Shown: in pieces, positions 13,077 through 24,693 of the stretch
Numbering within the stretch: position 1 is the stretch's first letter
How the letters are laid out: every line of letters starts with the position of its first letter
NCBI RefSeq assembly: GCF_001625215.2
Contig: NC_030382.2
Location: 49,627,364-49,691,363 of the forward strand
DNA from: Daucus carota subsp. sativus
Taxonomy: Eukaryota; Streptophyta; Magnoliopsida; Apiales; Apiaceae
Direction: 5' to 3'
DNA: 64,000 nucleotides
The notes under the pieces: model-generated
Told to the model about the DNA's origin: nothing
What the model saw: only the letters and a program-made list of their open reading frames with translations
Databases searched by the model: none
Program-made: the position numbers and the translations under genes

Positions 13077-13208
13077 ATGTGCAAGAAGAAAGAAAAGCCC
13101 CCATCTCATGCACGCTATCGGATTTGTGTGGAACCTGAGGATACCTACAAGGCATGCTACTGTGTTATGTATACATGCACAGAAGATGCAAGCTCATTAA
13201 GAATATAA
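13077..13208 (+). CDS. Possible Cys-rich mini-ORF or exon, 43 aa
   Basis: A short frame from ATG 13077 to TAA 13206-13208 encodes a lysine-rich start and then five cysteines spaced C-x14-C-x9-C-x-C-x4-C (from Cys2: x14, then CVEP, ACYC, YTC). Its composition looks more coding-like than the surrounding AT-rich DNA. It could be a free peptide or the mature-peptide exon of a secreted Cys-rich peptide gene. No signal-peptide exon was found upstream and I do not recognise the protein. Confidence 0.2.
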   Translation: MCKKKEKPPSHARYRICVEPEDTYKACYCVMYTCTEDASSLRI

Positions 13209-13966
13209 AATTTTTTAATCATCTTATTTATATAAATAATTGATAGGCAAACATTCTAAAGTTGATATATCAAATAATATTTGATAACAGAAGGGCCTTG
13301 ATTTAGCCTTGATTTAGTTTATACTCGAACAAGTAATTCCAAAAATTAGCAGCTGGCTGGTTTTGAAGGGTCAAATAAATATATTATATTACCAAAATGC
13401 CCGTGTTCCAATGAATTCGCCACTGTTGACAGCCTCGAAATTTGGATATTACTCTAGGCATTTAGGTGCCATTGCCAACCAGGTTAACTGTAAGGTCGGC
13501 CGTGCTCAGTCCTCTGGGTCTTCTCACTGGGGGCATTGCCGGAATTTGGCGTGGATAATTAGCCATTTGGATTTAGCAGGTAAGTAAGATGCTAAATTAT
13601 ATATGGATTGACGAAAAGAGTTTTAAAAGAAGCAAAGTCAACAGTGATGATTGACTTAAGTAGTGATCAAGCGTTTCTTATATACATTATCCTGGTTGGT
13701 AAAGACAGTAAAAGAGTCACTTAATTTTACAAAGTCCTCAAATGGGACAAACAAAATATACCTGAGGCCTTTGGTACTATTTCTAAAAAAACGTTAGAAT
13801 CAAAATTAAGAAATAAATAGAGGGCGCTATAGTCATTTTTGCATGTGCAGTACTTTGTTTTGTGCGTTCTAGAACAAACTTAGCAGGCCAAGGTACATAT
13901 TCATTTCCTCCTCAATAAAATCATATCCGCAGCTAGCATCTGTTTCTAGCTATTTCTGCCTCACTC
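13209..13966. other. Upstream region of the C2H2 gene
   Basis: The region at about 13380-13580 is less AT-rich than its surroundings and holds a 74-codon frame ending before a gtaagt word, but the frame resembles no known protein. The rest is the presumed promoter of the zinc-finger gene, with no clear TATA box. Confidence 0.35.
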
Positions 13967-14611
13967 ATGGAACTGAATAAGTCATCCTCCCCGGAAAAAT
14001 CGGATCCTGCGGTAGCTGCTACCACCACCAACGATGAACAATGTTCTAGCCCCCCTCAGGCTCAGGCTCAGGCTCAGCCTCGAACGTATGAGTGCAATTT
14101 TTGCAAGAGAGGATTTTCAAATGCACAAGCTCTAGGAGGCCACATGAACATTCATAGAAAAGACAAGGCTAAGCTGAAGCAAACAAGTCCCATCCCCGAA
14201 TCTCGTTCTCAACAGTTCCTGGAAATTCCAAAAACAGCACTCTCTCCTGCGACAAATTTGGTTATTAATCCAACAAGGTCTACATTTCCTGAAAGAAGAG
14301 ATGCAGTTGCTGCTAACTGGACTTGGAATTACAGTTCAGAAAATCGTGACACGGCATCAATAATGAGAAGTGATCAGGGCTATGTAGGAGAACCAAAACA
14401 ACTTCCTTTGTTCAATGAAGCAACAACATTAAGAGTAGTGGATGATCATCAAGATCAGAAACAGTCTTATGACAAGGAATTATCTTCATCGTCTAGCCAT
14501 GGTGATCACGATGAAGATCATGATGAGTTGGACCTTGAGCTTAGGTTGGGACAAGACCCTAGTTTGGATTCATCATCATCAACTGCAAAGAGTACCAGGA
14601 AGTTCTTCTGA
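13967..14611 (+). CDS. Single C2H2 zinc-finger repressor with EAR motif (TAC1/SUPERMAN-like)
   Basis: This nuclear transcription factor of 214 aa is intronless, as is usual for the family. One plant-type finger lies at about residues 41-63 (C43, C46, H59, H63) with the QALGGH signature, followed by the basic tract [12 protein letters not shown] typical of TAC1 and SUPERMAN relatives. A QA repeat (QAQAQAQ) comes just before it. Near the C-terminus LDLELRLG is an EAR motif, which recruits TOPLESS-type co-repressors. The middle is serine-, aspartate- and histidine-rich and probably disordered. Family members act in meristem, shoot or floral development; which role applies here cannot be told. 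Confidence 0.9.
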   Translation: MELNKSSSPEKSDPAVAATTTNDEQCSSPPQAQAQAQPRTYECNFCKRGFSNAQALGGHMNIHRKDKAKLKQTSPIPESRSQQFLEIPKTALSPATNLVINPTRSTFPERRDAVAANWTWNYSSENRDTASIMRSDQGYVGEPKQLPLFNEATTLRVVDDHQDQKQSYDKELSSSSSHGDHDEDHDELDLELRLGQDPSLDSSSSTAKSTRKFF

Positions 14612-16126
14612 CCACTGTTCATTTTTATTTATATGAATCTCTTCCTGCAGCTATTATATTCTCTTTTCATTTCATTTATTTAATTTGTAATTTTAATCAT
14701 TGAGTATCATGACAATACCACACAATTTGTTTGATTAAAACTATTCCTTTGCATTATAAAAAAGATGTCTAGCCAAAAATGGAAAGGATAGCATCTTTGT
14801 AATTTTATATGGTTTCAGATTTTCTCTTCCTTTATCATGTTGTTAAATTTGTAAACACTGATTTATGATTGATTTGTTAATACATTATCTATCTCGCTGT
14901 CATGTATTCAGTTTTTTACGTACCAAAATTAACCAACTTTTCCCGGACAAATAGGTGAAGGGTCAAAAATAACCAATAGAAAATGATCCGGTATATTTTT
15001 CCTAAGTTGGATGATATTTCGGAATATTATATGTATTTTCAATGTAATTTAGCTTATGATTGTAATCAATACATATTCTTTAACCTTATTTTTAAATTAA
15101 ATATATATTCAAATATGTCAAATCAGACTCTCTTATGATATTCAAGTGGCCGTCAGATATTTTGCAAATTATCAAAACTTAATTAATATATAGGTTTATT
15201 TATTATTTTTAATGTAAATTATTGCAAATCTTATAAATTAACAAATTTAATTATAATTTACACGGGTTATGGCAAGTGGTGAGTTTTAATTGAGATTGTT
15301 GATGTAAATGCATGGACCATTTCAATTATGTATATGTTTTTGTACACAAATGGAGTAAGTATTTTCTTCTATATAATGTTGGGAGAGCTGCATACTGTGG
15401 CGATTATGGACGAGAGTTTTCATCATTGTTGGCCATGCATTGCGCAGGAGACAACTTCTATGTCCAATGTGAATACGTTGTCTGCTTAATTATTTTTGTA
15501 CCATTTAAAAATTGTGATGTAATATAGAAGTGCATAAATGCATTTCCACCGGTTGCAATGAAAATTGTATGGTCAACGTTCATGCGTTTCTGCTCATTTC
15601 ATATTATACATAACTATAACGCAGATGAAAAGAATGAATCGTTTAAATTTAGAAATTATAGTAAAGAAATGGGAGAAAACTAAAAGATAATCTTGTATTA
15701 TTTATTACAACAAAAGTAATTAGGTGCGTGGTTGTACACTTGTACTGCTGGTAGACTATTAAGTAACTCATTTTATACTCATTTTATAATAACTACACAA
15801 ATGACATGAAAACGATAGTTATGGCAGGATAATTGTGTGACTGAAATGAGTTTTCTAAGGTACAAATGAAAATCTTAATCAAATCCAAACAAGTTTGGTA
15901 AATATCAACATTTAGAGTATCCGCAACGCGGGGTCGTTTATTGCCTTGATCCACGAGAATTCAGAAACGATCAGACACTTTCTTTAATCTAGCGTTGCAC
16001 CAACTTATAAAAAGTGACCAGTCCCATTTAGCTCAGCCCACTTTGTTATTTATATTATTTCTATTCCTGTTTTCTATTTGAACGATGTTTGCTTAAACAT
16101 TCAAGAAGAAATCACTACTCTTTTCA
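14612..16126. other. Spacer, nothing recognised
   Basis: This AT-rich region holds the 3' flanks of the C2H2 gene and of pTAC16. A 71-codon plus-strand frame at 15312-15527 has no recognisable content and is probably chance. Confidence 0.5.
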
Positions 16127-18111
16127 TCAATCATCATCAATGTAGATAGTTTCTTGCTTAAAAAGTCCACCAAATACATTCCTCACCTGCACTTCAGACT
16201 CTGCTTGTTCAGCTTTTGGCTTGGGAGCCTCTTTCCTTTTTGATGGAGGGGTCTTTTTCATGACGGCTTTTTTAGAAGGCAATTTCTGAGCCCTGGCCTG
16301 TCCCCGGACTGTTGCAATCTGAACTTTTGGTTCCTCCTCAGCATTTTGAACTGCAGTTGCAAGTTGTGAACTAAATTTGTCCCAAGAGAAGCTTGAACTC
16401 ATGTCCTTGGCTTTAGCCAAGAGGCTTTCAGCAGAAGCTGATGCTTTCTCTTGTGCTTTTTCATCACCCTGTGCCTCCTGTGATGCTAGGACTTTTGTCT
16501 CTTCTTTCAGCTTTTCTGCCGCGGCTTGCTTTGCTTTTTCAGTCGCTTCAAGAGCTGCTTCGTTAGCAATCTTATCAGCATAAGCTTTTCTTCTACCATC
16601 TTCAGGAATCGGCCTAAATTCATTAACATGAAACTTAGCTAGTTCAGATTTTTTTTCATCTAAAAGAGAAGGTAATTCACAAGTATCGGGCCACAGAGGT
16701 TGTCCAATTACCCAAGAAGCTCATCAAAGGACCTTGCTGGCGCTGCTGGATCGGTATAAATTTCCACAACCTACGCAAGAAAATTAGCCTAGTTGAAATT
16801 GTGTGGTGGAGTGAAATATGCAATTGGAAACCGAATCAGCAAAACTGAAATACGAAGCAGAACACTCTGATCCAATCGTCGTTGGTTGCAAAATATTTGG
16901 CAAATGTACCTTGTTTTCTGCCAGAGCTGTATTGGAGAAAACATCAGCCACCAAAGACGCGATCTGAGATTTAGCTACCTGTGTTTAGAGAATGGGGATG
17001 TGACTTGTGAGTGTATTGATCAACACGAAATTTGCTAATAATTTACATGTTAAATTAATATATTGGCAAAGTTAAATTTAAAGATTATTCCATGATTTGC
17101 ATGTAAAGATTATAAGATAATTTACAATGAAAAGAACATTATCTCATACATGACATTACTTTGTAGTCGTTTGTACTGTCCCTCCCTTCAGCTGAGGCAA
17201 CGATGTTGTATGAACTTTCGGGTGAAAAATCCTCCGTCAAGCTAGCTTTAATTAGTGTATAACTGATATCTGTCTCTACCAGACCTTGGATAAACTCTGC
17301 AATTGTAAAAGGCTGTGATCTCGAGAACAAATTGTTAAAGAAAGATGAGAAACCATCAAGTACATTGTTGGTTGCCGCGGAGGATCCATCATATACTATT
17401 GCCACGTGGCCAACTCCCGCCAAATCAGCAGCCTGAATGACTTGTAAGGCATCCGATGCAGTGACAGCTGAGGTGGCACCGTTTTCAGTGGGACCAATTG
17501 TGACGACAACTTTACCAGCATTGCCTATCGCCTTTGCGATGGATTCTGCATCTTCAAATGTGGATTCAACAGCATTAAGACGCTTTGATTCCTCCACAGA
17601 GATTATCTACAATGTCGTAAAATGACTTTAATAGTCTTTAGTAATTTGTCTAGTTTGAAACTTTTATTCTTGCTTCAAGAACACTAACCTTGTACTTTGC
17701 AGCCAATTGAGCAAGCTCCTGAGCAGCAGAGAGCTTTGCAACGCCAGCTCTTACGCTGAAACCTTTACGCAATAGTGTCTGTGCTATCCGTATTCCAGCT
17801 TGACCAGTTGCACCAGCAACGAAAACTGTGTTAGGGTCTTTACTTCTTTGGCCAAATGACAAGCCTGAGGACGGATTCTTAACAACTGGCATCAATGATT
17901 TTACATCAGGTATCTTACCAAAGTCGAATTGGAATGGATTCGACTTTGCAGGTTTGCTTTCTTGATCCTCGGTCACAGCCTTGGCCTTAATCACCCGAAA
18001 ACTTCCAGCATTCTTGGCACCTAATGCAGTGAGTCTTGAATTTTTAAGAGAGATTCTTGAATGAGGTGCAGTGGCAAGGATATATGAATTGGAACTAAGA
18101 GCCGGAGCCAT
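16127..18111 (-). CDS. PTAC16: pTAC16, plastid transcriptionally active chromosome protein 16
   Basis: This nucleus-encoded chloroplast protein is found with the plastid nucleoid and thylakoids and has an NAD(P)-binding SDR-like fold. Five exons on the minus strand (17689-18111, 17160-17606, 16910-16978, 16712-16770, 16127-16613) give 494 aa against about 510 in Arabidopsis. The N-terminus (MAPALSSNSYILATAPHSR) is a transit-peptide-like match to the recalled Arabidopsis protein. VFVAGATGQAGIRIAQTLL is the dinucleotide-binding glycine motif. LIKASLTEDFSPE, IASLVADVF, PIPEDGRRK, an Ala/Glu/Lys-rich coiled coil and the conserved end FGGLFKQETIYIDDD follow in family order. The 98-nt intron 16614-16711 is inferred because removing it joins DELLG to PIPEDG in frame with no length change. 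The gene is divergent from Rubisco activase. Confidence 0.93.
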
Positions 18112-18836
18112 TATAAATGTATAGGATTTAAAACTTCATATGGACTATTATAAACTTGTAATTGACTCATCAATTTACTCTAACATAATTGTTGGCAGTG
18201 TTCATTAGGTTTGTTCGAATGATATCTAGATGTGGAGAAATGCAATGAATATCCAATAGAAATGAGCCATGTGTCAAATTTTATCCATTTTAGAAAGTTG
18301 GATACCAGACAATTTCAATGGTACTGCTAGCTTGAATCCAAATTGGCCAGATACCAACATTCTTTCTTATTTTAGGAGTTTAAGATTTTACAAAACAAAT
18401 GTTGACCTCAAACACTTGTAAGGATGTCTTTAAAATTTCGTCGTCAGATAGTCTTCTGTATGCTGTGTGTGAGCTTCTGTGTAAATCTTCTAATTATGTT
18501 TCTAGGTCGCGTCATAAGATAATGTTCCTAATTTGATCTTGCTTAAAAATTTTACTTCTTGGAATAGGACTGTTCTGTATCATATTTAAGTGGAAGGCTA
18601 AAATTTAGTCAGTGTGCCCTCAGAGGCCCAGCCAATCACTTTTGTGTGGTCTTAGAGAATTGGCAAACCAGTCCACATAATATTTAGCTATAGAGACTAA
18701 AAAGCAGCAGCATGCATACCTCATATGTAATCATATATAAGTGTTGTATAAAATTTCGGTATTTGCTTTATAAAACAGTTGGTTGAGTACAACTATCTGA
18801 TCAAACAGAGAACCTCCAGTCTCTCAAGTTTCTTCC
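18112..18836. promoter_or_regulatory. Divergent promoter region between pTAC16 and Rubisco activase
   Basis: The start codons of the two plastid-protein genes are 725 bp apart and face away from each other. On the activase side TATATAAG (about 18733) and GTATAAAAT (about 18746) lie 90-100 bp before the ATG. A GATAA light-response-like word occurs near 18510. Shared regulation is inferred from geometry and function. Confidence 0.5.
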
Positions 18837-20952
18837 ATGGCTTCGATGATCTCACATGCTGGAGCTGTCAGCCATAAATTGGTACCCATTTTCTTTGCTT
18901 AACTTCAATCTTAATTGCCTGGCATGACATTTTATCTGTATGGTGAAAACACTGATTCGGCTAATTAGGAGTAACTTTTATAACTTGTAAAAACTAGTGC
19001 TACATCTGTTTAGTTGATTGAGCAATATGATTATTTACTCTAATTTTACACTATAATAGACTATTTATTAAGCAGCATTGCCTAAAAATCAAGTCATCAA
19101 AGACTTCTGAAAAGAATGACTATGAATTGTATGCATTAACCCGTCCTTCTCATGCTCCATTTATCAAAAATACAAATATAATTTTCCTGATTAAGGTCAA
19201 TTTTAGGAATTTAATGCGGACTAATTTGTGGCTCACTGTTTAAGTTGTTTGATTCTGGTTTGATGCAGTTGAGCTTAAATAGCTCTAGTTCCGGAGGTTC
19301 AACCCCAAGCACAGCCTTCTATGGCAGCGGTTTGAAGAAGACAAACTCTAGATTCACTCACCAGAAGACTAGTGAGGCCAAAACCTTTAGAATTGCCGCG
19401 GAGATAGATGAAGGAAAGGCAAAACCAAAGGTGGACAAATGGGGAGGACTTGCCTACGACATTTCTGATGACCAACAAGACATCACAAGAGGAAAGGGAC
19501 TGGTTGACTCCCTTTTCCAAGCTCCATCTGGTGCAGGAACTCATGATGCTATTATGAGTTCTTATGAATACCTCAGCACCGCACAAAAGATGTAAGAAGC
19601 TGACTAATGAGAAGCTAAAAACAAATTTCTTGCTCATTTGATGTTCTTTTTTAATTATATCTGTTTGCTGATATGAAATTTTTGTATTAGATATGACATG
19701 GATAACAATATGGATGGATTCTACATAGCTCCAGCTTTCATGGATAAGCTTGTTGTTCACCTTAGTAAGAACTTCATGACCCTGCCTAACATCAAGGTAT
19801 GCAATTTCACAAGTTATAGATAGTGTTAAGCTTGTCCTGATAAAAGTTCAAGTCGAGCCGAGTAGAACCTAAATGAGTTGCAGACTAAGCTCTACTGTTG
19901 TCCTGATGATTACGTTCGTATGTTTACTCGACAGGTTCCTCTTATTCTTGGTGTTTGGGGAGGAAAGGGTCAAGGAAAATCATTCCAGTGCGAGCTTGTC
20001 TTTGCCAAGATGGGGATTATGTGAGTAAATTACTAATCTTGCCTTCCAAAAAGCACATAACAGTTTTGGTGGCCTTAACATAGTGTTTGCTAACAAAATT
20101 TCAGCCCAATCATGATGAGTGCTGGAGAGTTAGAAAGCGGGAATGCAGGAGAGCCAGCCAAACTAATCCGACAAAGATACCGTGAAGCATCAGATATCAT
20201 CATGAAGAAAGGAAAGATGTCTTGCCTATTTATCAATGATCTTGATGCAGGAGCTGGTAGAATGGGTGGTACCACTCAATACACTGTTAACAACCAGATG
20301 GTGAATGCAACACTTATGAACATAGCTGATAATCCCACCAATGTCCAGCTTCCTGGTATGTACAACAAGGAGGAGAATATGCGTGTGCCAATCATAGTCA
20401 CAGGAAACGACTTCTCAACACTCTATGCGCCTCTTATCCGCGATGGTCGTATGGAGAAATTCTACTGGGCTCCCACCAGGGAGGATCGTATCGGTGTTTG
20501 CATTGGGATCTTTAGGACTGACAATATCCCTGATGAGGCTGTTGTCAAGATTGTTGACACCTTCCCTGGCCAATCCATTGGTAAGGAGAAGTTTGATTAA
20601 ATTTGTTAAGGACTAAAATCGAAACAGAGGTTTGGACTAAGTAGTTACTATATGCTATCATGCAGATTTCTTTGGTGCTCTTCGTGCTCGAGTCTATGAT
20701 GATGAAGTAAGGAAGTGGATCTCAGGGATTGGAATTGAGGGTATTGGAAAGAAGCTTGTTAACTCAAAAGATGGACCCCCGACTTTTGATCAACCGAAAA
20801 TGACCCTGGAAAAGCTTCTGGAGTATGGACATATGCTTGTTCAGGAACAGGACAATGTTAAGAGAGTACAATTGGCTGAAAAATATTTAAATGAGGCTTC
20901 TCTCGGAGCAGCAAATGAGGATTCTATCAATCAAGGAAAATTTCTTGGTTAG
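18837..20952 (+). CDS. RCA: Ribulose bisphosphate carboxylase/oxygenase activase, beta-type (short) form
   Basis: This AAA+ ATPase of the chloroplast stroma strips inhibitory sugar phosphates from Rubisco. Six exons (18837-18881, 19269-19591, 19691-19796, 19935-20020, 20105-20580, 20666-20952) give 440 aa in consistent phase. The transit peptide begins [15 protein letters not shown] and the mature region has [20 protein letters not shown]. Walker A is [12 protein letters not shown], Walker B is [12 protein letters not shown], and the sensor region is [26 protein letters not shown]. The protein ends at GKFLG, the beta-form terminus, so it lacks the redox-regulated two-cysteine tail of the alpha form. 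A decayed copy of that tail exon lies 150 bp downstream. A second donor, gttagg at 20948, is still present just before the stop codon. Confidence 0.96.
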
Positions 20953-21102
20953 GTACTTTCATCTATATCCTACAATTACAGATACATTTTCCTGCTATAG
21001 ACAAGTATAACATGTGTTGTTCCTTAAACTACATATCTTGGGGTTCTATTTGGACAAAGTTCACTCATACAAGTTCAGTGGTTTAACATTGTCTGAATAC
21101 AG

Positions 21103-21240
21103 GAAATGCACAATAAGATTTCAAGATTACAATTTACAAGCTAGTGTTCCCATCTCCTGAGGTTGCACGGATCGAACAGAACATAAATTTTCATCCAGAA
21201 GCTAGGGGTGACAATCGTCGCTTTCAGGGAAGAGAATTTT
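21103..21240 (+). pseudogene. Decayed alpha-isoform C-terminal exon of Rubisco activase
   Basis: An acceptor AG at 21101-21102 is followed by text which, joined to the alternative donor at 20948, reads FLG-NAQ then a stop (TAA 21114-21116), where the alpha form has FYG-KGAQQ; this is one CAA to TAA change. Further on, CCATCTCCTGAGGTTGCACG matches the PVPEGCT coding region less one base, and N-F-H-P-E-A-R-G-D-N (from about 21186) mirrors NFDPTARSDD. The cysteine-bearing tail is therefore recognisable but no longer encodable. The comparison is with alpha-tail sequences from memory. Confidence 0.7.
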
Positions 21241-21645
21241 GCTTTGTCTTGTTAGGACGTGCTATTTCAGGATCATGACCGTTTACTTAATTGTAAATTT
21301 GTGTACTAAACTTGGTTCGAGCTTGATCAACTCTGCCCTCTGCACAATCTCCTCTGATCTACTTGTCCTGTTGATGTAACATACCGAACTTGTCTCATCA
21401 CATTCATACTCACTACAGAAAATTTAGAAGACATATATACTCGTCACAATAAGTCTACTATCATGTAATGTATCAGTCTATAGAAAATGTTTAAGGTGAT
21501 ATGGAGATACTTATCAATGTGCAAAGAAAAGTATTACTACTGATATACATGAGGTTAAAGTGTTGCAAGTACACAAGGTAGCAAGTGTAAAATTACATAA
21601 AAAATATCTGTACACACTGTAGCCAGAAGTCTGTTCAACAGGTAT

Positions 21646-23276
21646 TCAGTTGCTTTGTGGTATCCTCTTAATGGTATCTTCATGGGGAACTACAACAAAA
21701 ATTAGTGGGATGATGTCAGTTAAATAAACTTGAAATTATAGTGCAGCCAAAGGGCTGCAGATGTGTAGTAAGCATTTCTTGTTCATGTTTCATGAGCAAA
21801 AGAAATTGAAAAATGCTTACCTGCATTCTTAGGAGCAGAACTGGGATTATCATGTGAGGTTTTTTCTTTGGTGTTAGACTTGGAAGTGTGTGATGATGAG
21901 TTTCCATTATAGTGGGGGGAGCTGGGATTTTGTGGTTTATAAACTAGTTTACGCGGTGATGGGGTTTTTTTCGGAGAGATGGACGTGGAGGCTTCTGAAG
22001 AAGAGGTTGCATTTGTGGAAGAATTCGGAGCATTTACTGGGGGGAGGTTTTTCCTAATTTCTAAATCGGAGGAGGGTTCGGTGGGTTCTGTTATAAGAAA
22101 TGAAGTTACGGCCCCTTTTAGTCTTTCCACCATTCCCGCCTGATCGCCACCCGGAGATCTTGAGGGGGTAATTTTCTCTGTAATGACCTGTGAAAGTGCC
22201 TTCTCTGCTTCCCCCGGTTCAAGCTTTTTCATCAAATACTCCGTAACTGAAACACCTTTACTCTTACCGGGGCTATTAGATTGGCCATGAACTCTACCTT
22301 CCATACTGCTTTCTGCTTTGTCCGTTCCATCATTGCCATCTTTCGAAGTGTCTGTTGGCCCGGAGATGCCAACACTGTCTGCAATTTTAGAAGCAATTGT
22401 CTGAGTTGCATCAGATACTGCACCATATGCTGGTGCCAACTTCTCCGTCACTGACTCTGTCATTGTTTTGCTAGAACTAGTACCAGCCTCTTGATTCTTA
22501 TCATTATTTCTCACACTGCTCTCCAAGACATGCTTCTCAGATGCCATAGGTACTGCACGAGGCTTCTGCTTCGCAGCCTGTTTGTAATTCTCAGGTGCCA
22601 GCTCTGACTCATACACTGAACACAAAACACTAATAAGTTTAGTAACATCCAAAGAAAATTTTAAAGATGGAACCAATACAGTTCAAATTTATTTACTTGG
22701 GGCACCAAGATATTCAGGATCCTCCTCTTCCCCTTCATCTTCATGATCATCCGTGCTGGCACCCCAAGAACGTGTGTTGTGTAAATTGGTGCTTTGACTC
22801 TGTCTTCTCCTGACGCTGAGGGAACGCCGCCACTTCCTTGCTTTTTCCTTCACTTTTGAGATGACTGTTAATTTTTTTGTGGGAGAATGCCCGCCATCAT
22901 AATCATTATGCTTTGCAAATGGACTTGATGGCCATAGTGTAGCATCCCCTGCTTCAAAATCATATTAACACACAACTCTATGTCATCACCAATGCGCCAA
23001 TCATTTCAAATAAACCAAATTAAACGTATTCCGCTAGTATATTGTACAGGTGGGGTCTGCGAAAGGTAAGATGTGCTCAAACGACAAACATTATCTTATG
23101 TAACTACGCATATATAAAAAGATACCTTGAAGAAGTTGTTGAAAAGTAGGTGAGGCTGTAGATCTAGGAGTTCTGAAAGTTGCTGAACCAGAGGAGTTCT
23201 GAGATTTTGCTGTGCGCGGGGTGTTTTGAGAAGTTTTTGAAGAAGATGAAAATTTCTTACTATCTAGCTGGGCCAT
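21646..23276 (-). CDS. LTI65/CAP160-family low-temperature or desiccation-responsive protein
   Basis: This is a hydrophilic, probably disordered stress protein of the LTI65 (RD29B)/CAP160 group. Four exons (23126-23276, 22697-22948, 21821-22615, 21646-21689) give 413 aa with consistent phases. Family marks are the basic stretch KVKEKARKWRRSLSVRRR, the acidic run DDHEDEGEEDPEYLGAP followed by MYESELAPE across a splice, EKLAPAYGAVSDATQTIASK, and the repeat-type motif SVTEYLMKKLEPGEAEKALS followed by QVITEKI. The remaining sequence is rich in serine, proline and lysine. The start is ATG 23276 (MAQLDSKK). The gene converges on Rubisco activase, with 693 bp between stop codons. No clear ABRE or DRE was seen within 400 bp upstream, so stress induction is family knowledge, not shown here. 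Confidence 0.85.
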
Positions 23277-24693
23277 TTGAAACAATCTTCATGAATAAAA
23301 ATTCAGAAATTTATCTATAGGAATGGTGTAAAGTGAAAGAGAAATATATGAGCTGGGAATCGTCGAATTTGATGCAATACTTTTCGGGTTCTTGTGTGAA
23401 CAAAAATGTAACATGCAGTGACATTGTAAACTTAAAGAATGATTGTTAAAATCGGATGGGCTTTGTCATTACAAATGGCAAAACAGTATATAATAGAACT
23501 TATATTTGACCTGGTCTTGAAGCAACTGCCTTCCCTTTCCAAGATTTATGGTCTACCCATGGTCTTCTAAACAATACTCTCAGTCCAAATTCTCCTCTGC
23601 TTCACATTCCAAAGATGTGTAGACTTGTAGCATACTCCAGATATATATCGGCTACAATATCAAACAAAAATTCGATGTAATGCATGCAAATGATTATATG
23701 TGGTGTTTCAGTTGGTCAAATTACGATAAAAAGAAATATTAAGGCTGAACAAACATCTTACCCAGAAAGCGTCAAAATTGGTTGGGCAACAAGAATCAAA
23801 CTAAAAACTAGAAACTACAAGAATTACATTGGAATATTATAGACTAAACAATCATTTACTTCATACAAAAAGAAACATAAATAAGTTGTGACCAAGTTTA
23901 TAGTATCAATAAACAGTACTATATTTGTAAAAAAGGAAGAAGGTTGGGTATTTCATTGAATCTGTATCATTTAATTTAGATACTATAATGCTATATTATG
24001 CATTTGTTCTGTAAAATGAGGACATCAGGTATTGATCTGCTCCTAGTCCTAACAAAAATGTTTCTGCAGCGGAAACAAACAAGACCATGCCCAAAAAGGA
24101 CAAATTTGATTCATATACTATACCAACAAAGGTAAATTCATCTGGCTTCCGGTCCACTCAAGCCGCACCCTGCAAACTGCAAAAATTAAATCTTCTCCTC
24201 CAGATTTCCATGCATCGACATCTTGTTTACTGACAAGTATGATCGCACATTCCACTAGACTTGGCATCTGCGCTGTTTTTTTACTGTAAATCATATTTAA
24301 TGAGCCAGCATTCAATTCCAGCTTTACTCTGACTTACAGGAGAAAATATCTCTGGCCTTTTACCGATGAAAACCCTACCTTAAAAGAGGGCAGTCAACTT
24401 ATCGTAGAAGATGTCTCTAGGTCCTTTTCAACATTGAAGAGACTACTAGAATAAATAAAATAAAGGATATTTTTCCATCTGTAGAACCCATAATTTGAAG
24501 CTGATCGTCTAAATTCCAATAATTAACCTGTGTCCAAGATCATAATGTGTGTCATTTCCCATCTCAAATAAATTATTATGGCTATATTTGGCTGGCTATT
24601 TTCGGAAGAAAACTCACCTTCATCTCCAGCTCTTCATCTTCTAAATCAAGCATCTCAAGCAATTAACAGTCAAGCGGATCTTTTGCCAATCAA
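23277..24693. other. Spacer between LTI65-like and PPR genes
   Basis: This holds the promoter of the LTI65-like gene (a weak TATA-like catatattt lies about 70 bp upstream) and the 3' flank of the PPR gene. A 65-codon minus-strand frame at 24118-24315 is unrecognised and probably chance. Confidence 0.5.

Noticed and set aside
15312-15527. 71-codon plus-strand frame
   Set aside because: AT-rich, unrecognised, with no splice or promoter context.
19299-19760. 153-codon minus-strand frame across Rubisco activase
   Set aside because: Antisense to exons 2-3 of a well-supported gene.
24118-24315. 65-codon minus-strand frame beyond the PPR gene
   Set aside because: No recognisable domain or conserved text.
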